The notes: generated by a model not told the origin, from the letters alone. DNA of 64,000 nucleotides from Bacteroidales bacterium (GCA_017960605.1 JAGCYV010000045.1:1-64000), one strand, 5' to 3'; counted from the first letter of the stretch, positions 51,979-60,845 are shown. Made by a program: numbers and translations.

Positions 51979-52833
51979 ATGAGACGGATTCCTATTATAG
52001 TGTTCCTCCTGTCGGTCTTTTGTCTGCAAGCACAGACTCCCGACGACTTCTATCCTCAGAACCTTTCCGGCGAGCAGGAAACCATGGCTTTCCCTCATCT
52101 GAGAGAGAGCGATGTGGTATGGAGCACCATGATATGGAAAACCATCCCCGTCAACGAACTCTTCAACCAATTCTTCTACTACCCTCTCGACAACCCCGAC
52201 CGCTCCGGCAAGAAAAGCCTTGCCTATACCCTATGGGACGCCATGGCCGAAGGGCAGATCCCCATCTATGAGGATGATGAGCTGACCATTCCGCTCGATC
52301 ACGAAATCTTTGTAAAGCGCTACACCAAGCCCGACACCGTTGTGCTGGAAATCGGCTATGATGACGATGACAACGAGGAATATCAGACCATTATTCGGCC
52401 TAATGAGTTCGACGGAGCCGACATCACACAATACGGCCTCCGGGAAGCCTGGTTCATCGGCAAACAAGATACTCGTCAGGATTCCCGTCGATTGGCATTG
52501 GCTCCGATGAAGAAGTACTTCAGGAAGTTCGCCAATACCGACGAAGAACTCTTCCTCGGCACACTTCCCCTCTTTTGGGTTCCCATGCAACATCCGGCAG
52601 TACGTCATCTATTGGTTCAAAGTACGGCCTACACCGATGCCAACAACCTTGTTGGACGCACCTCATGGGACTGGGTGTTTGTCAACCAGTACTATAGCGC
52701 CTACATCACCCGCGAAAGCAACCGCTACCTACGTACCATCAACCAATACCTGACGGGCGAAGATGCCCTCCTCGAGAGCGAACGTATCGAGGACAAAATC
52801 TTCAACATTGAAAGCGACATGTGGGAATACTAA
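51979..52833 (+). CDS. Second GldN-family protein (GldO-like)
   Basis: 284 aa, tandem paralogue of gldN: signal peptide, then PHLRESDVVWSTMIWKTIPV, NQFFYYPLDNPDRSGKKSL, EAWFIGKQDTRQDSRRL and the same ending IEDKIFNIESDMWEY. A gldN/gldO pair is known in Flavobacterium johnsoniae, where GldO is partly redundant. It lies behind a strong terminator and no TAnnTTTG box was found in the gap, so expression may depend on read-through. The ATG at 51979 was preferred over a GTG two codons earlier. Overlaps the convergent rluD by 4 nt. Confidence 0.9.
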   Translation: MRRIPIIVFLLSVFCLQAQTPDDFYPQNLSGEQETMAFPHLRESDVVWSTMIWKTIPVNELFNQFFYYPLDNPDRSGKKSLAYTLWDAMAEGQIPIYEDDELTIPLDHEIFVKRYTKPDTVVLEIGYDDDDNEEYQTIIRPNEFDGADITQYGLREAWFIGKQDTRQDSRRLALAPMKKYFRKFANTDEELFLGTLPLFWVPMQHPAVRHLLVQSTAYTDANNLVGRTSWDWVFVNQYYSAYITRESNRYLRTINQYLTGEDALLESERIEDKIFNIESDMWEY

Positions 52834-53843
52834 ACCCTCGTGTCAGTATATCTCCGCCATTTTTCAACCAACTCCTGCATATCCTTCGGCAGAGGACTCT
52901 CAAAATGCATGTGCTTGCCTGTCCGGGGATGTTCAAATCCCAGTATTCTGGCATGCAATGCCTGTCTGGGACATAGAGAAAAACAATTCTCCACAAACTG
53001 GCGATAGCGGGTGAAGGTGGTTCCCTTCAATATGGCATCACCACCGTAAGAAGCGTCACTGAACAAGGGATGTCCGATGTGGCGCATGTGAGCCCTGATC
53101 TGATGCGTACGACCCGTCTCGAGCACACATTCCACCAAGGTGACATAACCGAACCGTTCCAACACATGCCAATGGGTGACCGCATGTTTTCCATGCTCAT
53201 CGTCACACACATCCATCACCCTGCGGTCTCGTGGAGAGCGGGCCAGATTACCCACAATAGAGCCTTCGTCTTCATCGAAATCACCCCATACCAACGCGTT
53301 ATATTTGCGTTCTATCGTATGCTCAAAGAACTGCTTGGCCAGCACCACCTGAGCCTCTTCGTTCTTGGCCACCAACAACAGTCCCGAAGTATCCTTGTCT
53401 ATACGATGTACAAGCAGAGGTTTCGCCTCTGTACCTTGAAAATAATAGAGTAGTCCGTTCACCAGCGTGCCCGTCCAGTTGCCCACACCGGGATGCACCA
53501 CCAGCCCGGCAGGCTTGTCTATCACCAACACATCCTCGTCCTCATACACCACCGGGAAATCCACCTTCTCCGGCAACAACTCAAACTCATGCGGAGGTTC
53601 GGGCAGCAGCACCGTGATGACATCCAGAGGCTTAACCTTGTAACTGGACTTGGTTTCTTTGTCATTCACCCTCACACATCCCGCTTTGGCCGCCGCCTGC
53701 ACCTTGCTCCGCGACACACCCTCAAGGCGCATCTGCAAGTACAGATCCAGCCTCATGCTCTCCTGGCCGCGATCTACCGTAAAACGATGATGCTCATACA
53801 ACTCCTGTTGCTCCTGTTCCAGTTCCAGCAACTCCTCGTCCAT
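52830..53843 (-). CDS. rluD: RluD-type 23S rRNA pseudouridine synthase
   Basis: 337 aa. S4 RNA-binding domain (about 28-90; MRLDLYLQMRLEGVSRSKVQ) and a RluA-family catalytic domain with the Asp of HRIDKDTSG near residue 145, DKPAGLVVHPG, and GRTHQIRAHMRHIGHP. Isomerises uridines in helix 69 of 23S rRNA. Last gene of the minus-strand miaB operon; starts 2 nt after the T9SS cargo stop. Confidence 0.95.
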   Translation of the reverse strand: MDEELLELEQEQQELYEHHRFTVDRGQESMRLDLYLQMRLEGVSRSKVQAAAKAGCVRVNDKETKSSYKVKPLDVITVLLPEPPHEFELLPEKVDFPVVYEDEDVLVIDKPAGLVVHPGVGNWTGTLVNGLLYYFQGTEAKPLLVHRIDKDTSGLLLVAKNEEAQVVLAKQFFEHTIERKYNALVWGDFDEDEGSIVGNLARSPRDRRVMDVCDDEHGKHAVTHWHVLERFGYVTLVECVLETGRTHQIRAHMRHIGHPLFSDASYGGDAILKGTTFTRYRQFVENCFSLCPRQALHARILGFEHPRTGKHMHFESPLPKDMQELVEKWRRYTDTRV

Positions 53844-53845
53844 CC

Positions 53846-55696
53846 TCAGTGCTTAATTATCAGTTTATTCATACCCACCTGACCATTCATGCCTACGCTC
53901 CTGAGCAGATAGACACCTTCGGGCAGACTGCTTACATAAAGTCTATTCCGTTGAGCCTCTGCCACTCGGCGTCCGAACATGTCATACAGTTCCAGCCGTC
54001 TCACTTCGGCATTCACCTCCACCCACTCCGATGCCGGATTGGGATAGGCAACATGATGGGCAACAAGATATTCAGGCTTATCCACACCCACCGTGGCCGA
54101 TGCACCGAAACAAGGACGCATCATCAGAGAGCCGCTCAAGAAACTCTGACGCCAGTCGCCCTCCGTATGGGAGTAAATGCGGCTTGACGTATTGAAGCTG
54201 CGGTCAAACCCCAGATTGATAAAGTCGTTCCCCACCTGCTCAAAGCCCACAAAGACACTTCCTTGCACCACAACAGGCCATTCCAGCACATAACGGTTGT
54301 ACCGTCCTGTCACCGGCCTGCGCCGACTCCCGTCGCGATACAACACCGTCTCCGGCCTTCCGTCGCCACCCACCGACCAAAGCGTGAGGTAGAAGTTGAT
54401 ACTGGCGTTGGCATCGTCAAGTGTCGAGTTGAAGAAGATGTCTATAGCCGTAAGCGTATCTTCCACCCTCAGGTCGAACCGATAGGCCAACAGCATACTC
54501 GATGCCGTGGAGGTGAGGCTGTAACCGTTTTCCGGCGTGCCGTCGTCATAGGCATAGTAGTTGTCAAACACCTGACGGTAGCGCACCGTGTCGTTCCCTC
54601 CATAGTTATCACCCATCGACCCCTCCTTCACCGTATGCACCACCTCATAAACTGTCGGGGATGTCATTGTCGGGAATTGATAACCCACTTGGGGCGAAGC
54701 ATGCGCGGCAGCGGTCTGATAGCCTCCCGTGGCAAACGGCGGAGCATTCTCATATCCACCGTCGTAGGAATACAGTTCATTGCCTAGAGTGTCATATATA
54801 CTGTAACCATACTGCGAAGCCAGCAACGCCGAATAGCGGTTGGTTATCTTCATCTCCATGCTCGTCACCATATCATCTGCCGCGTATTGTCTGAAAGGCA
54901 TAGCCCTGTAGTTACGCACCAGGCTTTGCGCCGGTGCGGCAAAAGCGATGTCGCGCATCGCCGGTTCCGCCGTTGTCGTGCGACTGCTGTCCATCCACAG
55001 GTAGTCGATGTGCCAATAGTCGCAGTTGCCCGCCTTTCCCGGCTTGGGCGTAGTTTCCAGCGAGGCGAAGTTGCGGAAGCGGAAACGGAAAGTGCTGTCG
55101 AAATAGCCGTTGTCGGTCAGTGCCACTGCCACATAGCGCCACTGAGGTTCTCCCTCTTCCCGCTGGCTGCCGCCGCAATACCACACCGTTTGCCAGAGGC
55201 TGTCTGCGGCGTTGAAAAAGTCCAGGAAGAGTGTGTCTTGTGCGTCGGGCTTGAAACCCATGCGTTCCCACATCTGTCCCGTGCCGCCGCCGGGCATGAA
55301 GTAGAAGCTCAGCACCACCGAATCCGCCGGGCTGAGACTGTCAAGTCTTATTGGCAACGAGGTGGCCGTGTCGGCCGGAAAGACCTCCACCGAGGCGGCA
55401 TCATAGAGCCGGCCGTCTTCCCCGATGGCGTCAAGGGTCAGCACACCCACCGTCGGCGCCAACGGCCTGACATCGAACGTGGCAGTCGCTCCCCCACCCT
55501 GTTCCCATCGTGCCGCACTAAGCACACCATCGGCAAAGTCGTCGAAGAACGGCAGAGTGAGGGTTGCCGGAGCGGTCTTGCTGAATACTGCTCGCGGAGA
55601 CACAGGCATCGTCTGAAGCGGCGTCAATATCTCCTGGGCCGATGCCAGCAATGGCACCAGCAGCATTATCAGTCCTATGCTCCAGCATTTTACCAC
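53846..55696 (-). CDS. T9SS cargo: secreted protein with type A sorting domain
   Basis: 616 aa. Signal peptide MVKCWSIGLIMLLVPLLASA, an N-terminal beta-sandwich (about 45-260; LPFFDDFADGVLSAARWEQG; CDYWHIDYLWMDSS resembles MAM/choice-of-anchor J domains), a second beta region, and a C-terminal sorting domain (about 545-616; VAYPNPASEWVEVNAEVRRL ... LPEGVYLLRSV). GTG start at 55696 overlaps the end of the PASTA gene, giving a good signal peptide. Ligand or enzyme activity is not recognisable. Confidence 0.85.
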   Translation of the reverse strand: MVKCWSIGLIMLLVPLLASAQEILTPLQTMPVSPRAVFSKTAPATLTLPFFDDFADGVLSAARWEQGGGATATFDVRPLAPTVGVLTLDAIGEDGRLYDAASVEVFPADTATSLPIRLDSLSPADSVVLSFYFMPGGGTGQMWERMGFKPDAQDTLFLDFFNAADSLWQTVWYCGGSQREEGEPQWRYVAVALTDNGYFDSTFRFRFRNFASLETTPKPGKAGNCDYWHIDYLWMDSSRTTTAEPAMRDIAFAAPAQSLVRNYRAMPFRQYAADDMVTSMEMKITNRYSALLASQYGYSIYDTLGNELYSYDGGYENAPPFATGGYQTAAAHASPQVGYQFPTMTSPTVYEVVHTVKEGSMGDNYGGNDTVRYRQVFDNYYAYDDGTPENGYSLTSTASSMLLAYRFDLRVEDTLTAIDIFFNSTLDDANASINFYLTLWSVGGDGRPETVLYRDGSRRRPVTGRYNRYVLEWPVVVQGSVFVGFEQVGNDFINLGFDRSFNTSSRIYSHTEGDWRQSFLSGSLMMRPCFGASATVGVDKPEYLVAHHVAYPNPASEWVEVNAEVRRLELYDMFGRRVAEAQRNRLYVSSLPEGVYLLRSVGMNGQVGMNKLIIKH

Positions 55697-56583
55697 AACC
55701 AGTCGTCTCTCTTTTCTATCTCATCGGGTGTAGGACGTCCGTCATTGATAAAGTCAGGGTCATCCTCATATTCAATCTTGCTCGAATCCACCTGGAATTC
55801 CTTCACCATACGCTCCACATCGGTGGCGTCGGCATCCACGTACCACAGATCCACCTCGGTGCCGTAGGGATACTTCGACACTCCCGTATAGTCGGGCTCC
55901 TGGCGGAAAACCACCGCCGTGTTCTTGTTCTTCACGCCACCGAAATGCTCACTGCCCACATTGAGCGAGGCCGCCACAATGTCGCGACGGGCCTGCTCAC
56001 GGGTCTTGCCGATGGCAAACGGCACGATGCTGCGTCCGGAGCCGTCGCCGAGCCCCACCACCAGATCCACCACCGAGCCACGCTCTATCTGCTGTCCGGC
56101 ATAGATGGTCTTGCCCTTGCAGGTCTGGTCAATCACGTTGTTTTTATAGGGGTCCTCCACAAACTTCAGCTTGCCCACCGACAGGCCGCAGGCCGTCAGC
56201 TCGTTGACCGCCTGGCGCACCGTGAGGCCCGCCAACTCGGGCAGCACGGCGTCCTCGGGCGTGTAAGCCGTCATGGTGACGTAGAGTTTGCGGCCTTTCT
56301 TGACCATAGTGCCCGCCTTGGGGTCTTGGGTCAGGATGATGCCGCCCTCCTCGCCCGGACGGAAGATGGAGTCCATCACCACCACGTCGAGTTCCAGCGG
56401 ATTGTCGTTCTCTACCGACACGATATTCGAGCCCACCACGTCGGGCAGCTCGTATTCCTGTCCCTGACGGGCATAAATCCGCAGGAAGAAGAACACCAGG
56501 CACAATATCACGGCCGACACTCCCACCATCAGCAGCAAGTGCATCGCCCAAGGATGACGTTTGAAGAAATTGTCTTTATTCAT
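55690..56583 (-). CDS. Membrane protein with three PASTA domains
   Basis: 297 aa. One N-terminal helix (MHLLLMVGVSAVILCLVFFF) then three PASTA repeats (about 45-115 ELPDVVGSNIVSVENDNPLE; 116-185 LPELAGLTVRQAVNELTACG; 186-262 VPFAIGKTREQARRDIVAAS), which bind peptidoglycan or muropeptides. No kinase domain is attached. Typically beside rluD in Bacteroidota. 16 nt downstream of miaB. Confidence 0.92.
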   Translation of the reverse strand: MNKDNFFKRHPWAMHLLLMVGVSAVILCLVFFFLRIYARQGQEYELPDVVGSNIVSVENDNPLELDVVVMDSIFRPGEEGGIILTQDPKAGTMVKKGRKLYVTMTAYTPEDAVLPELAGLTVRQAVNELTACGLSVGKLKFVEDPYKNNVIDQTCKGKTIYAGQQIERGSVVDLVVGLGDGSGRSIVPFAIGKTREQARRDIVAASLNVGSEHFGGVKNKNTAVVFRQEPDYTGVSKYPYGTEVDLWYVDADATDVERMVKEFQVDSSKIEYEDDPDFINDGRPTPDEIEKRDDWLW

Positions 56584-56599
56584 AGCTTAATTCTTATCA

Positions 56600-57946
56600 C
56601 TAATCACTTAACTCTCCGAGCAGCGTGGCGGCGGTGCAGTCGGCCACACGCACACGGCGGTAGGTGCCCGGCTCGGCGGCGGCTCCTCCCGTAGAGGGTA
56701 CTCGGTCGAACACCAGCACCTTGTTCTGGCTGTTGCGTCCGAAGAGGCGCTCCTTGCTCCGGTGACTCTCGCCCTCCACCAGCACCTCATACTCGCGGCC
56801 CACCTCCTTCCGGTTGTTTTCCAACGCAATCTGGCCTTGCAGGGCGATAATCTCGTTCAGCCGGCGGGTCTTCTCCTCGTCGGCGATGTCGTCGGGCAAA
56901 TGGCGCGACGCATAGGTGCCCTCACGCTCCGAGTACTTGAACATGAAGGCGTAGTCGTAGCGCACCCGACGGAAGAGGTCGAGGGTGGCCTGATGGTCCT
57001 CGAGGGTCTCGCCGCTGAAGCCCGCAATCACGTCGGTGGTGATGGAGCAGTCGGGCAGGTAGCGGCGTATGGCCTCCACGCGGTCCAGATACCACTCCAC
57101 CGTGTATTTGCGGTTCATCAGTTGGAGCATGCGGTTGCTGCCGCTCTGTACCGGCAGGTGGATGCAGCGGCAGATATTCCCGTGACGGGCCATCACCTCC
57201 AGCAGGCGGTCGCTCAGGTCCTTGGGGTGCGACGTGGCGAAACGCACCCGCAGCCGCGGGTCAATCTCCGCCACCCTCTCCATCAGTTCCGGGAAACCCA
57301 CCGGGCACTGACCGCTGGCCACCGACCACTGATAGCTGTTCACATTCTGTCCCAGCAAGGTCACCTCGCGGTATCCTTTCCCGAACAGCGTCCGGGCCTC
57401 GTTCACGATGGTCTGCGGGTCACGGCTGCGCTCGCGGCCGCGGGTGTAGGGCACCACGCAGTAGGAGCAGTAGTTCTGGCAGCCGCGCATGATGCTGATA
57501 TAGGCCGTGATACCGTTGCTGTCCATCCTCACGGGCTCGATGTCGGCATAGGTCTCCGTGGTGCTCAGCTCCACCTCGGCCGACTTCATTCCCTCGCGCA
57601 CCTGATGCAGCAACGCAGGCAACCGGCGGTAGGCGTCGGGGCCGCAGACAAACGACAGGTTGTCCTCCTCGGCCATCAGACGGCTCTGCAAGCGTTCAGC
57701 CATGCAGCCCAGAATACCCACCCTGAGCTGCGGACGGCGTGCCTGGAGGGCACGCAGCTCGCGTACACGGTGACGCACGCGCTGCTCGGCGTTGTCACGT
57801 ATGGCGCAGGTGTTGATCAGCACGAAATCGGCCTCCGACGGCTCAGTGCACAAGCCGTAACCCGCCTCGCCGAGGATGGCGGCCACCACCTCGCTGTCGG
57901 CGAAATTCATCTGACAACCATACGTTTCTATGTATATCTTCTCCAT
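56600..57946 (-). CDS. miaB: tRNA-2-methylthio-N6-dimethylallyladenosine synthase
   Basis: 448 aa. Methylthiotransferase: N-terminal UPF0004 domain (ETYGCQMNFADSEVV), radical SAM cluster CQNYCSYC near residue 155, TRAM domain at the C-terminus (EYEVLVEGESHRSKERLFGR). Modifies A37 of tRNAs reading UNN codons. Start MEKIYIETYGCQ at 57946 set by homology and by the promoter just upstream. Odd: the loop at about residues 204-213 (YQWSVASGQC) is encoded by four 7-nt repeats of the type also found in tex. Confidence 0.95.
   Translation of the reverse strand: MEKIYIETYGCQMNFADSEVVAAILGEAGYGLCTEPSEADFVLINTCAIRDNAEQRVRHRVRELRALQARRPQLRVGILGCMAERLQSRLMAEEDNLSFVCGPDAYRRLPALLHQVREGMKSAEVELSTTETYADIEPVRMDSNGITAYISIMRGCQNYCSYCVVPYTRGRERSRDPQTIVNEARTLFGKGYREVTLLGQNVNSYQWSVASGQCPVGFPELMERVAEIDPRLRVRFATSHPKDLSDRLLEVMARHGNICRCIHLPVQSGSNRMLQLMNRKYTVEWYLDRVEAIRRYLPDCSITTDVIAGFSGETLEDHQATLDLFRRVRYDYAFMFKYSEREGTYASRHLPDDIADEEKTRRLNEIIALQGQIALENNRKEVGREYEVLVEGESHRSKERLFGRNSQNKVLVFDRVPSTGGAAAEPGTYRRVRVADCTAATLLGELSD
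57307..57334 (-). repeat. Four 7-nt repeats inside miaB
   Basis: ACTGACC, GCTGGCC, ACCGACC, ACTGATA; minus strand encodes QWSVASGQC in a loop between the radical SAM core and the FATSHPKDLSD segment. Confidence 0.8.
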
Positions 57947-57968
57947 CGGACCGTCTGGAAATAAAGTG

Positions 57969-58000
57969 CAAAAATACGCATTTTTTTTCGTCCGTGCAAA
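57969..58000 (-). promoter_or_regulatory. Promoter of the miaB operon
   Basis: Minus-strand TTTG (58000-57997), 20 nt, TATTTTTG (57976-57969). The 51 bp 57963-58013 are 49/51 identical to the lysS promoter segment. Confidence 0.85.
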
Positions 58001-58027
58001 TTTATTCCCCTCAGGATAGCATAAGTT

Positions 58028-58233
58028 TTTCACCTTTCATCCTGTCACCTTTTCAGGGGGTCCCTTGTTACTCCCTTGTTAAGCCGTAGGTAAGCCGTAG
58101 TTAAGCCGTAGGTAAACGAAAATTGAAAATTGAAAGTTGAAAATTGAAAGTTAAAGCTCTCCTAAAGGTCTCCTCAGGTTCTCCTAAAGGTTACCTAAAG
58201 TATGCCTCAAGTATGGTTCAAGTAATCTATAGG
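58028..58233. repeat. Repeat-dense upstream region of miaB
   Basis: In order: four TTTCACC-type heptads (58028-58055), five 11-nt units from TCCCTTGTTAC to GCCGTAGGTAA (58061-58115), four ATTGAAA/GTTGAAA heptads (58122-58149), and seven 11-nt units from TCTCCTAAAGG through TATGCCTCAAG and TATGGTTCAAG (58158-58233). Part of the gene-free stretch 57947-59208; 58234-58500 shows nothing recognisable beyond GTCTCACTGAGAC. Confidence 0.85.
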
Positions 58234-58504
58234 TCGGCATCCCTTTCCGGCCATCGGAGGTGCCCTTGAGACGCAATTTCGCCTCCAAAAGGGTCGGAAT
58301 CGAAAAATTTTGTCTCACTGAGACGCGAGCCAAAAACGAAAAAATGCATCGGGAAAAGGCATTTTTCGTCAATTCCGAGCCCTAAAAGAGCCGTTTATTC
58401 ATACCTTCTGCCCCTTTCCGTGGACTTGTGATGCTGATGAAGAAACTTTATAGCCAGTGTAACCTGTTGTTTATTTGCCTCTTAGATAACGGAGACTCTT
58501 GAAA

Positions 58505-58675
58505 TCTTACAATCTTACAGTCTTACAGTTGATTTTTGAAGGGTACACATTTTTTTCATTTCATTCTTTTTATTATCTATATATATTTAATTATTAATTA
58601 ATTATAGGCATTATAACGGAGGGGTTCTGAAATTGAGGGTATCCTTTTTTTTACTGTAAGATTGTAAGACTGTAA
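58505..58675. repeat. Long-range inverted-repeat element 1
   Basis: Left arm (58505-58528, TCTTACAA/TCTTACAG units) and right arm (58653-58675) are complementary over about 24 nt with two or three mismatches, enclosing about 125 nt of very AT-rich DNA (TATATATTTAATTATTAATT). GAAGGGTAC follows the left arm; GAGGGTATCC and T8 precede the right arm. Confidence 0.8.
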
Positions 58676-58734
58676 AAAATCGGTTTACCCTTTCTCTACA
58701 AAGCTTTGGTTTTAAATGCCTTGTATGGAATAGC

Positions 58735-58903
58735 AGTCACAGTCACAGAGTCACAGTTGTTTTTCAAAGGGTATCCAACTCTTCCTATTTCCTCTATTAT
58801 TATTTCTATATATCTAAATATTAAATATTTATAAATAATATAAGAGAGAATTCCCGATGTTTGAGGTATCCGTTTTTTTAACTGTGACTCTGTGACTGTG
58901 ACT
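58735..58903. repeat. Long-range inverted-repeat element 2
   Basis: Left arm 58735-58758 (AGTCAC units) and right arm 58880-58903 are perfectly complementary over 24 nt. Same internal layout as element 1: AAAGGGTATCC after the left arm, AT-rich centre, GAGGTATCC and T7 before the right arm. A third left-arm-like segment with TTACAG units (58962-58986) has no partner. Confidence 0.85.
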
Positions 58904-59012
58904 AGAAAGGTTGATTCCCTCGACTTAAAGTTCTTCCCTACAAGGCTTTATGTATTTGGAGCATTACAGTTACAGTTGTTACAGTTTTTTTAAGGTATCA
59001 TTAATAATAAAT

Positions 59013-59043
59013 TTTGCCATATAAAGAAAATTTCGTAACTTTG
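59013..59043 (+). promoter_or_regulatory. Upstream copy of a duplicated promoter (fic)
   Basis: TTTG-N19-TAACTTTG within a TTTGCCATATnn...TTTCGTAACTTTG block repeated 74 bp downstream. Confidence 0.6.
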
Positions 59044-59086
59044 GCTTCGCCGACGTTACTTCATTTCGGATATGTCAAAAAAAAAA

Positions 59087-59117
59087 TTTGCCATATCGCT
59101 CAACTTTCGTAACTTTG
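59087..59117 (+). promoter_or_regulatory. Promoter of fic
   Basis: TTTG (59087-59090), 19 nt, TAACTTTG (59110-59117), then GCATCG; leader of about 85 nt. Confidence 0.75.
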
Positions 59118-59208
59118 CATCGTGAAAACCAAACAATAGATAATCACTAAAACGGCATAAAATAGAGACTACGCATAAGCATTAACGCTCGAACACTCCC
59201 TACAAACT

Positions 59209-60375
59209 ATGGACGAACCCTCACAGAAACAAGGCTATCTGGATTTCGACGAATATATCATCGCCAGCGAACCGCACAAACGCGAACGTGCAGAGGCTTG
59301 GAAGGTGGCTATTGGCTTGCAGGCCGTTGACGGCTTGCAGGTGTCGGAATACCTGAAACAGACGGCCCGTCGCCATATTGAGGGTGAGATTACCATCGAC
59401 GAGGCAAAGGAGTTGGTGAAACAATACTATGTGTCGAAGACACAGCACGACGATGACGAAGAGGACAAGCAAGAAGCTGACCGCGTTTCGGCAAATATCG
59501 CAAAACTCATCAACGAACGTTCATTTACATTCAGCACAACGGGCCTTATCTCCATCCACAGGAACATCTTCAATGGTGTGTTCAAGCATGCAGGCCAACT
59601 GCGCGACTACGACATCACCAAGAAGGAATGGGTGCTTCGTGGCGACACGGTATTATATGGTCGTTGGCAGGACTTGCGGATGGCGTTGGATTATGACATA
59701 GAGACAGAAAAACAATTCGACTATAAAGGTCTGTCGATGGATGGTGTTATTACACACCTGTCGCGTTTCGTCTCAGGCATCTGGCAGATACACCCCTTCC
59801 GCGAGGGCAATACCCGAACCTCCGCCGTCTTCACCATCAAATACCTGCAATCTATCGGGTTCAAGGCAGACAATCGGTTGTTTGAGGAACATTCATGGTA
59901 TTTCCGCAATGCGCTGGTCAGAGCCAACTACAAGAATGTGGCAATAGGCGTCAGTCAGGACAGCCACTTCCTGGAACTCTTCTTCCGAAACCTGCTGATG
60001 GGTGAGCACAACGAGTTAAAAAACAGATACCTTCTGGTGAATCCACCCGAAGAATGGAAACAACCTGCAAACGCAGGACAAGCACAGGACAAGTACAGGA
60101 CAAGTACGGGACAAGTACGGGACAAGCTGCATACAGATAATCCAAACATAATAAAGTTGGTGAGTGTTGTTGGGGAACGGGAGATGTCTGTGAAAGAGAT
60201 GATGTCGGGCTTGGGACTTAAAGGGCGTGACAATTTTCTGAACAATTATCTGGTTCCTGCCATATCGGATAACTATATACGTTTGCTCTATCCTCAGTCT
60301 CCCCGCCATCCGCGACAGAGATACCTGCTTACGGTCAAGGGAATGGCCCTATTTGATGAAACCAAACAAAGCTGA
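59209..60375 (+). CDS. Fic-family AMP-transferase-like protein
   Basis: 388 aa. Fic core motif HPFREGNTRT near residue 196 (HxFxxGNxR) with the preceding flap region; AMPylates or otherwise modifies target proteins. The N-terminus (AWKVAIGLQAVDGLQVSEYL; IEGEITIDEAKELVKQYY) resembles the inhibitory VbhA-like module fused to many Fic proteins. The C-terminus (MSVKEMMSGLGLKGRDNFLN) looks like a winged-helix DNA-binding domain. The linker at about 289-307 (QDKYRTSTGQVRDKLH) is encoded by five 11-nt repeats. AT-richer than its neighbours and set in repeat-rich DNA, so possibly acquired. Confidence 0.88.
   Translation: MDEPSQKQGYLDFDEYIIASEPHKRERAEAWKVAIGLQAVDGLQVSEYLKQTARRHIEGEITIDEAKELVKQYYVSKTQHDDDEEDKQEADRVSANIAKLINERSFTFSTTGLISIHRNIFNGVFKHAGQLRDYDITKKEWVLRGDTVLYGRWQDLRMALDYDIETEKQFDYKGLSMDGVITHLSRFVSGIWQIHPFREGNTRTSAVFTIKYLQSIGFKADNRLFEEHSWYFRNALVRANYKNVAIGVSQDSHFLELFFRNLLMGEHNELKNRYLLVNPPEEWKQPANAGQAQDKYRTSTGQVRDKLHTDNPNIIKLVSVVGEREMSVKEMMSGLGLKGRDNFLNNYLVPAISDNYIRLLYPQSPRHPRQRYLLTVKGMALFDETKQS
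60075..60129 (+). repeat. Five 11-nt repeats inside fic
   Basis: AGGACAAGCAC, AGGACAAGTAC (twice), GGGACAAGTAC, GGGACAAGCTG, contiguous and in the interdomain linker. Confidence 0.9.
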
Positions 60376-60413
60376 ACAATATATCGGGTGATTTTACTCC
60401 CATAGAACAACAA

Positions 60414-60450
60414 AAAGGGCGGCCCACTTGCAGTGACCGCCCTTTCCTTT
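60414..60450 (+). terminator. Terminator after fic
   Basis: AAAGGGCGG / CCGCCCTTT stem, 14-nt loop, followed by CCTTTTC. Confidence 0.8.
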
Positions 60451-60567
60451 TCATCCCTTACACCCTTCGAAAAAAAAGGAGATAAGAAGACAGTAGCTTT
60501 TCGCTAATTTAATTTGTTTTCAGCGGTGCTCAAAGCCTGCAAGCAGGCAGAAGGAGATAAGACAATA

Positions 60568-60788
60568 CCGTTTCAACTTATCAACCTATCAACTTTCCCC
60601 TTTCACTCCCGTTTGCCTCAAGTATGGTTCAAGTATAACTAAAGAAACATTTGGGCATGATGAAGGTGTGAATGGGCAATGACCTAGTACTTTCTATATA
60701 GTCATTACTAGGTCAATACTAGGTCAATACTAGGTCAATACTAGGTCAATACTAGGTCATAACGAATTCAGGGCTTAGTATCAGACAG
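60568..60788 (-). repeat. About 220-bp composite intergenic repeat (copy 2, inverted)
   Basis: Reverse complement of the 24232-24450 block: TTATCAACCTATCAAC, CAAGTATGGTTCAAGTA units, GGGCATGATGAAGGTGTG spacer, inverted GACCTAGTA, then five AATACTAGGTC units (60704-60758; copy 1 has three) and a shared end (TTAGTATCAGAC). It fills most of the gene-free stretch 60376-60845. Confidence 0.87.
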
Positions 60789-60824
60789 TTACAACAACAT
60801 CTCGGTCGTTTTGATTTTTTTGTG

Positions 60825-60832
60825 TATCTTTG
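60825..60832 (+). promoter_or_regulatory. -7 promoter box of the T9SS plug gene
   Basis: TATCTTTG followed by GCATTTAT, 13 nt before the ATG; very short leader. Confidence 0.75.
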
Positions 60833-60845
60833 CATTTATATAAGA

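Noticed and set aside
58184..58372. 62-codon minus-strand frame upstream of miaB
   Set aside because: Overlaps the 11-nt arrays, no start context and no homology; non-coding repeat DNA.
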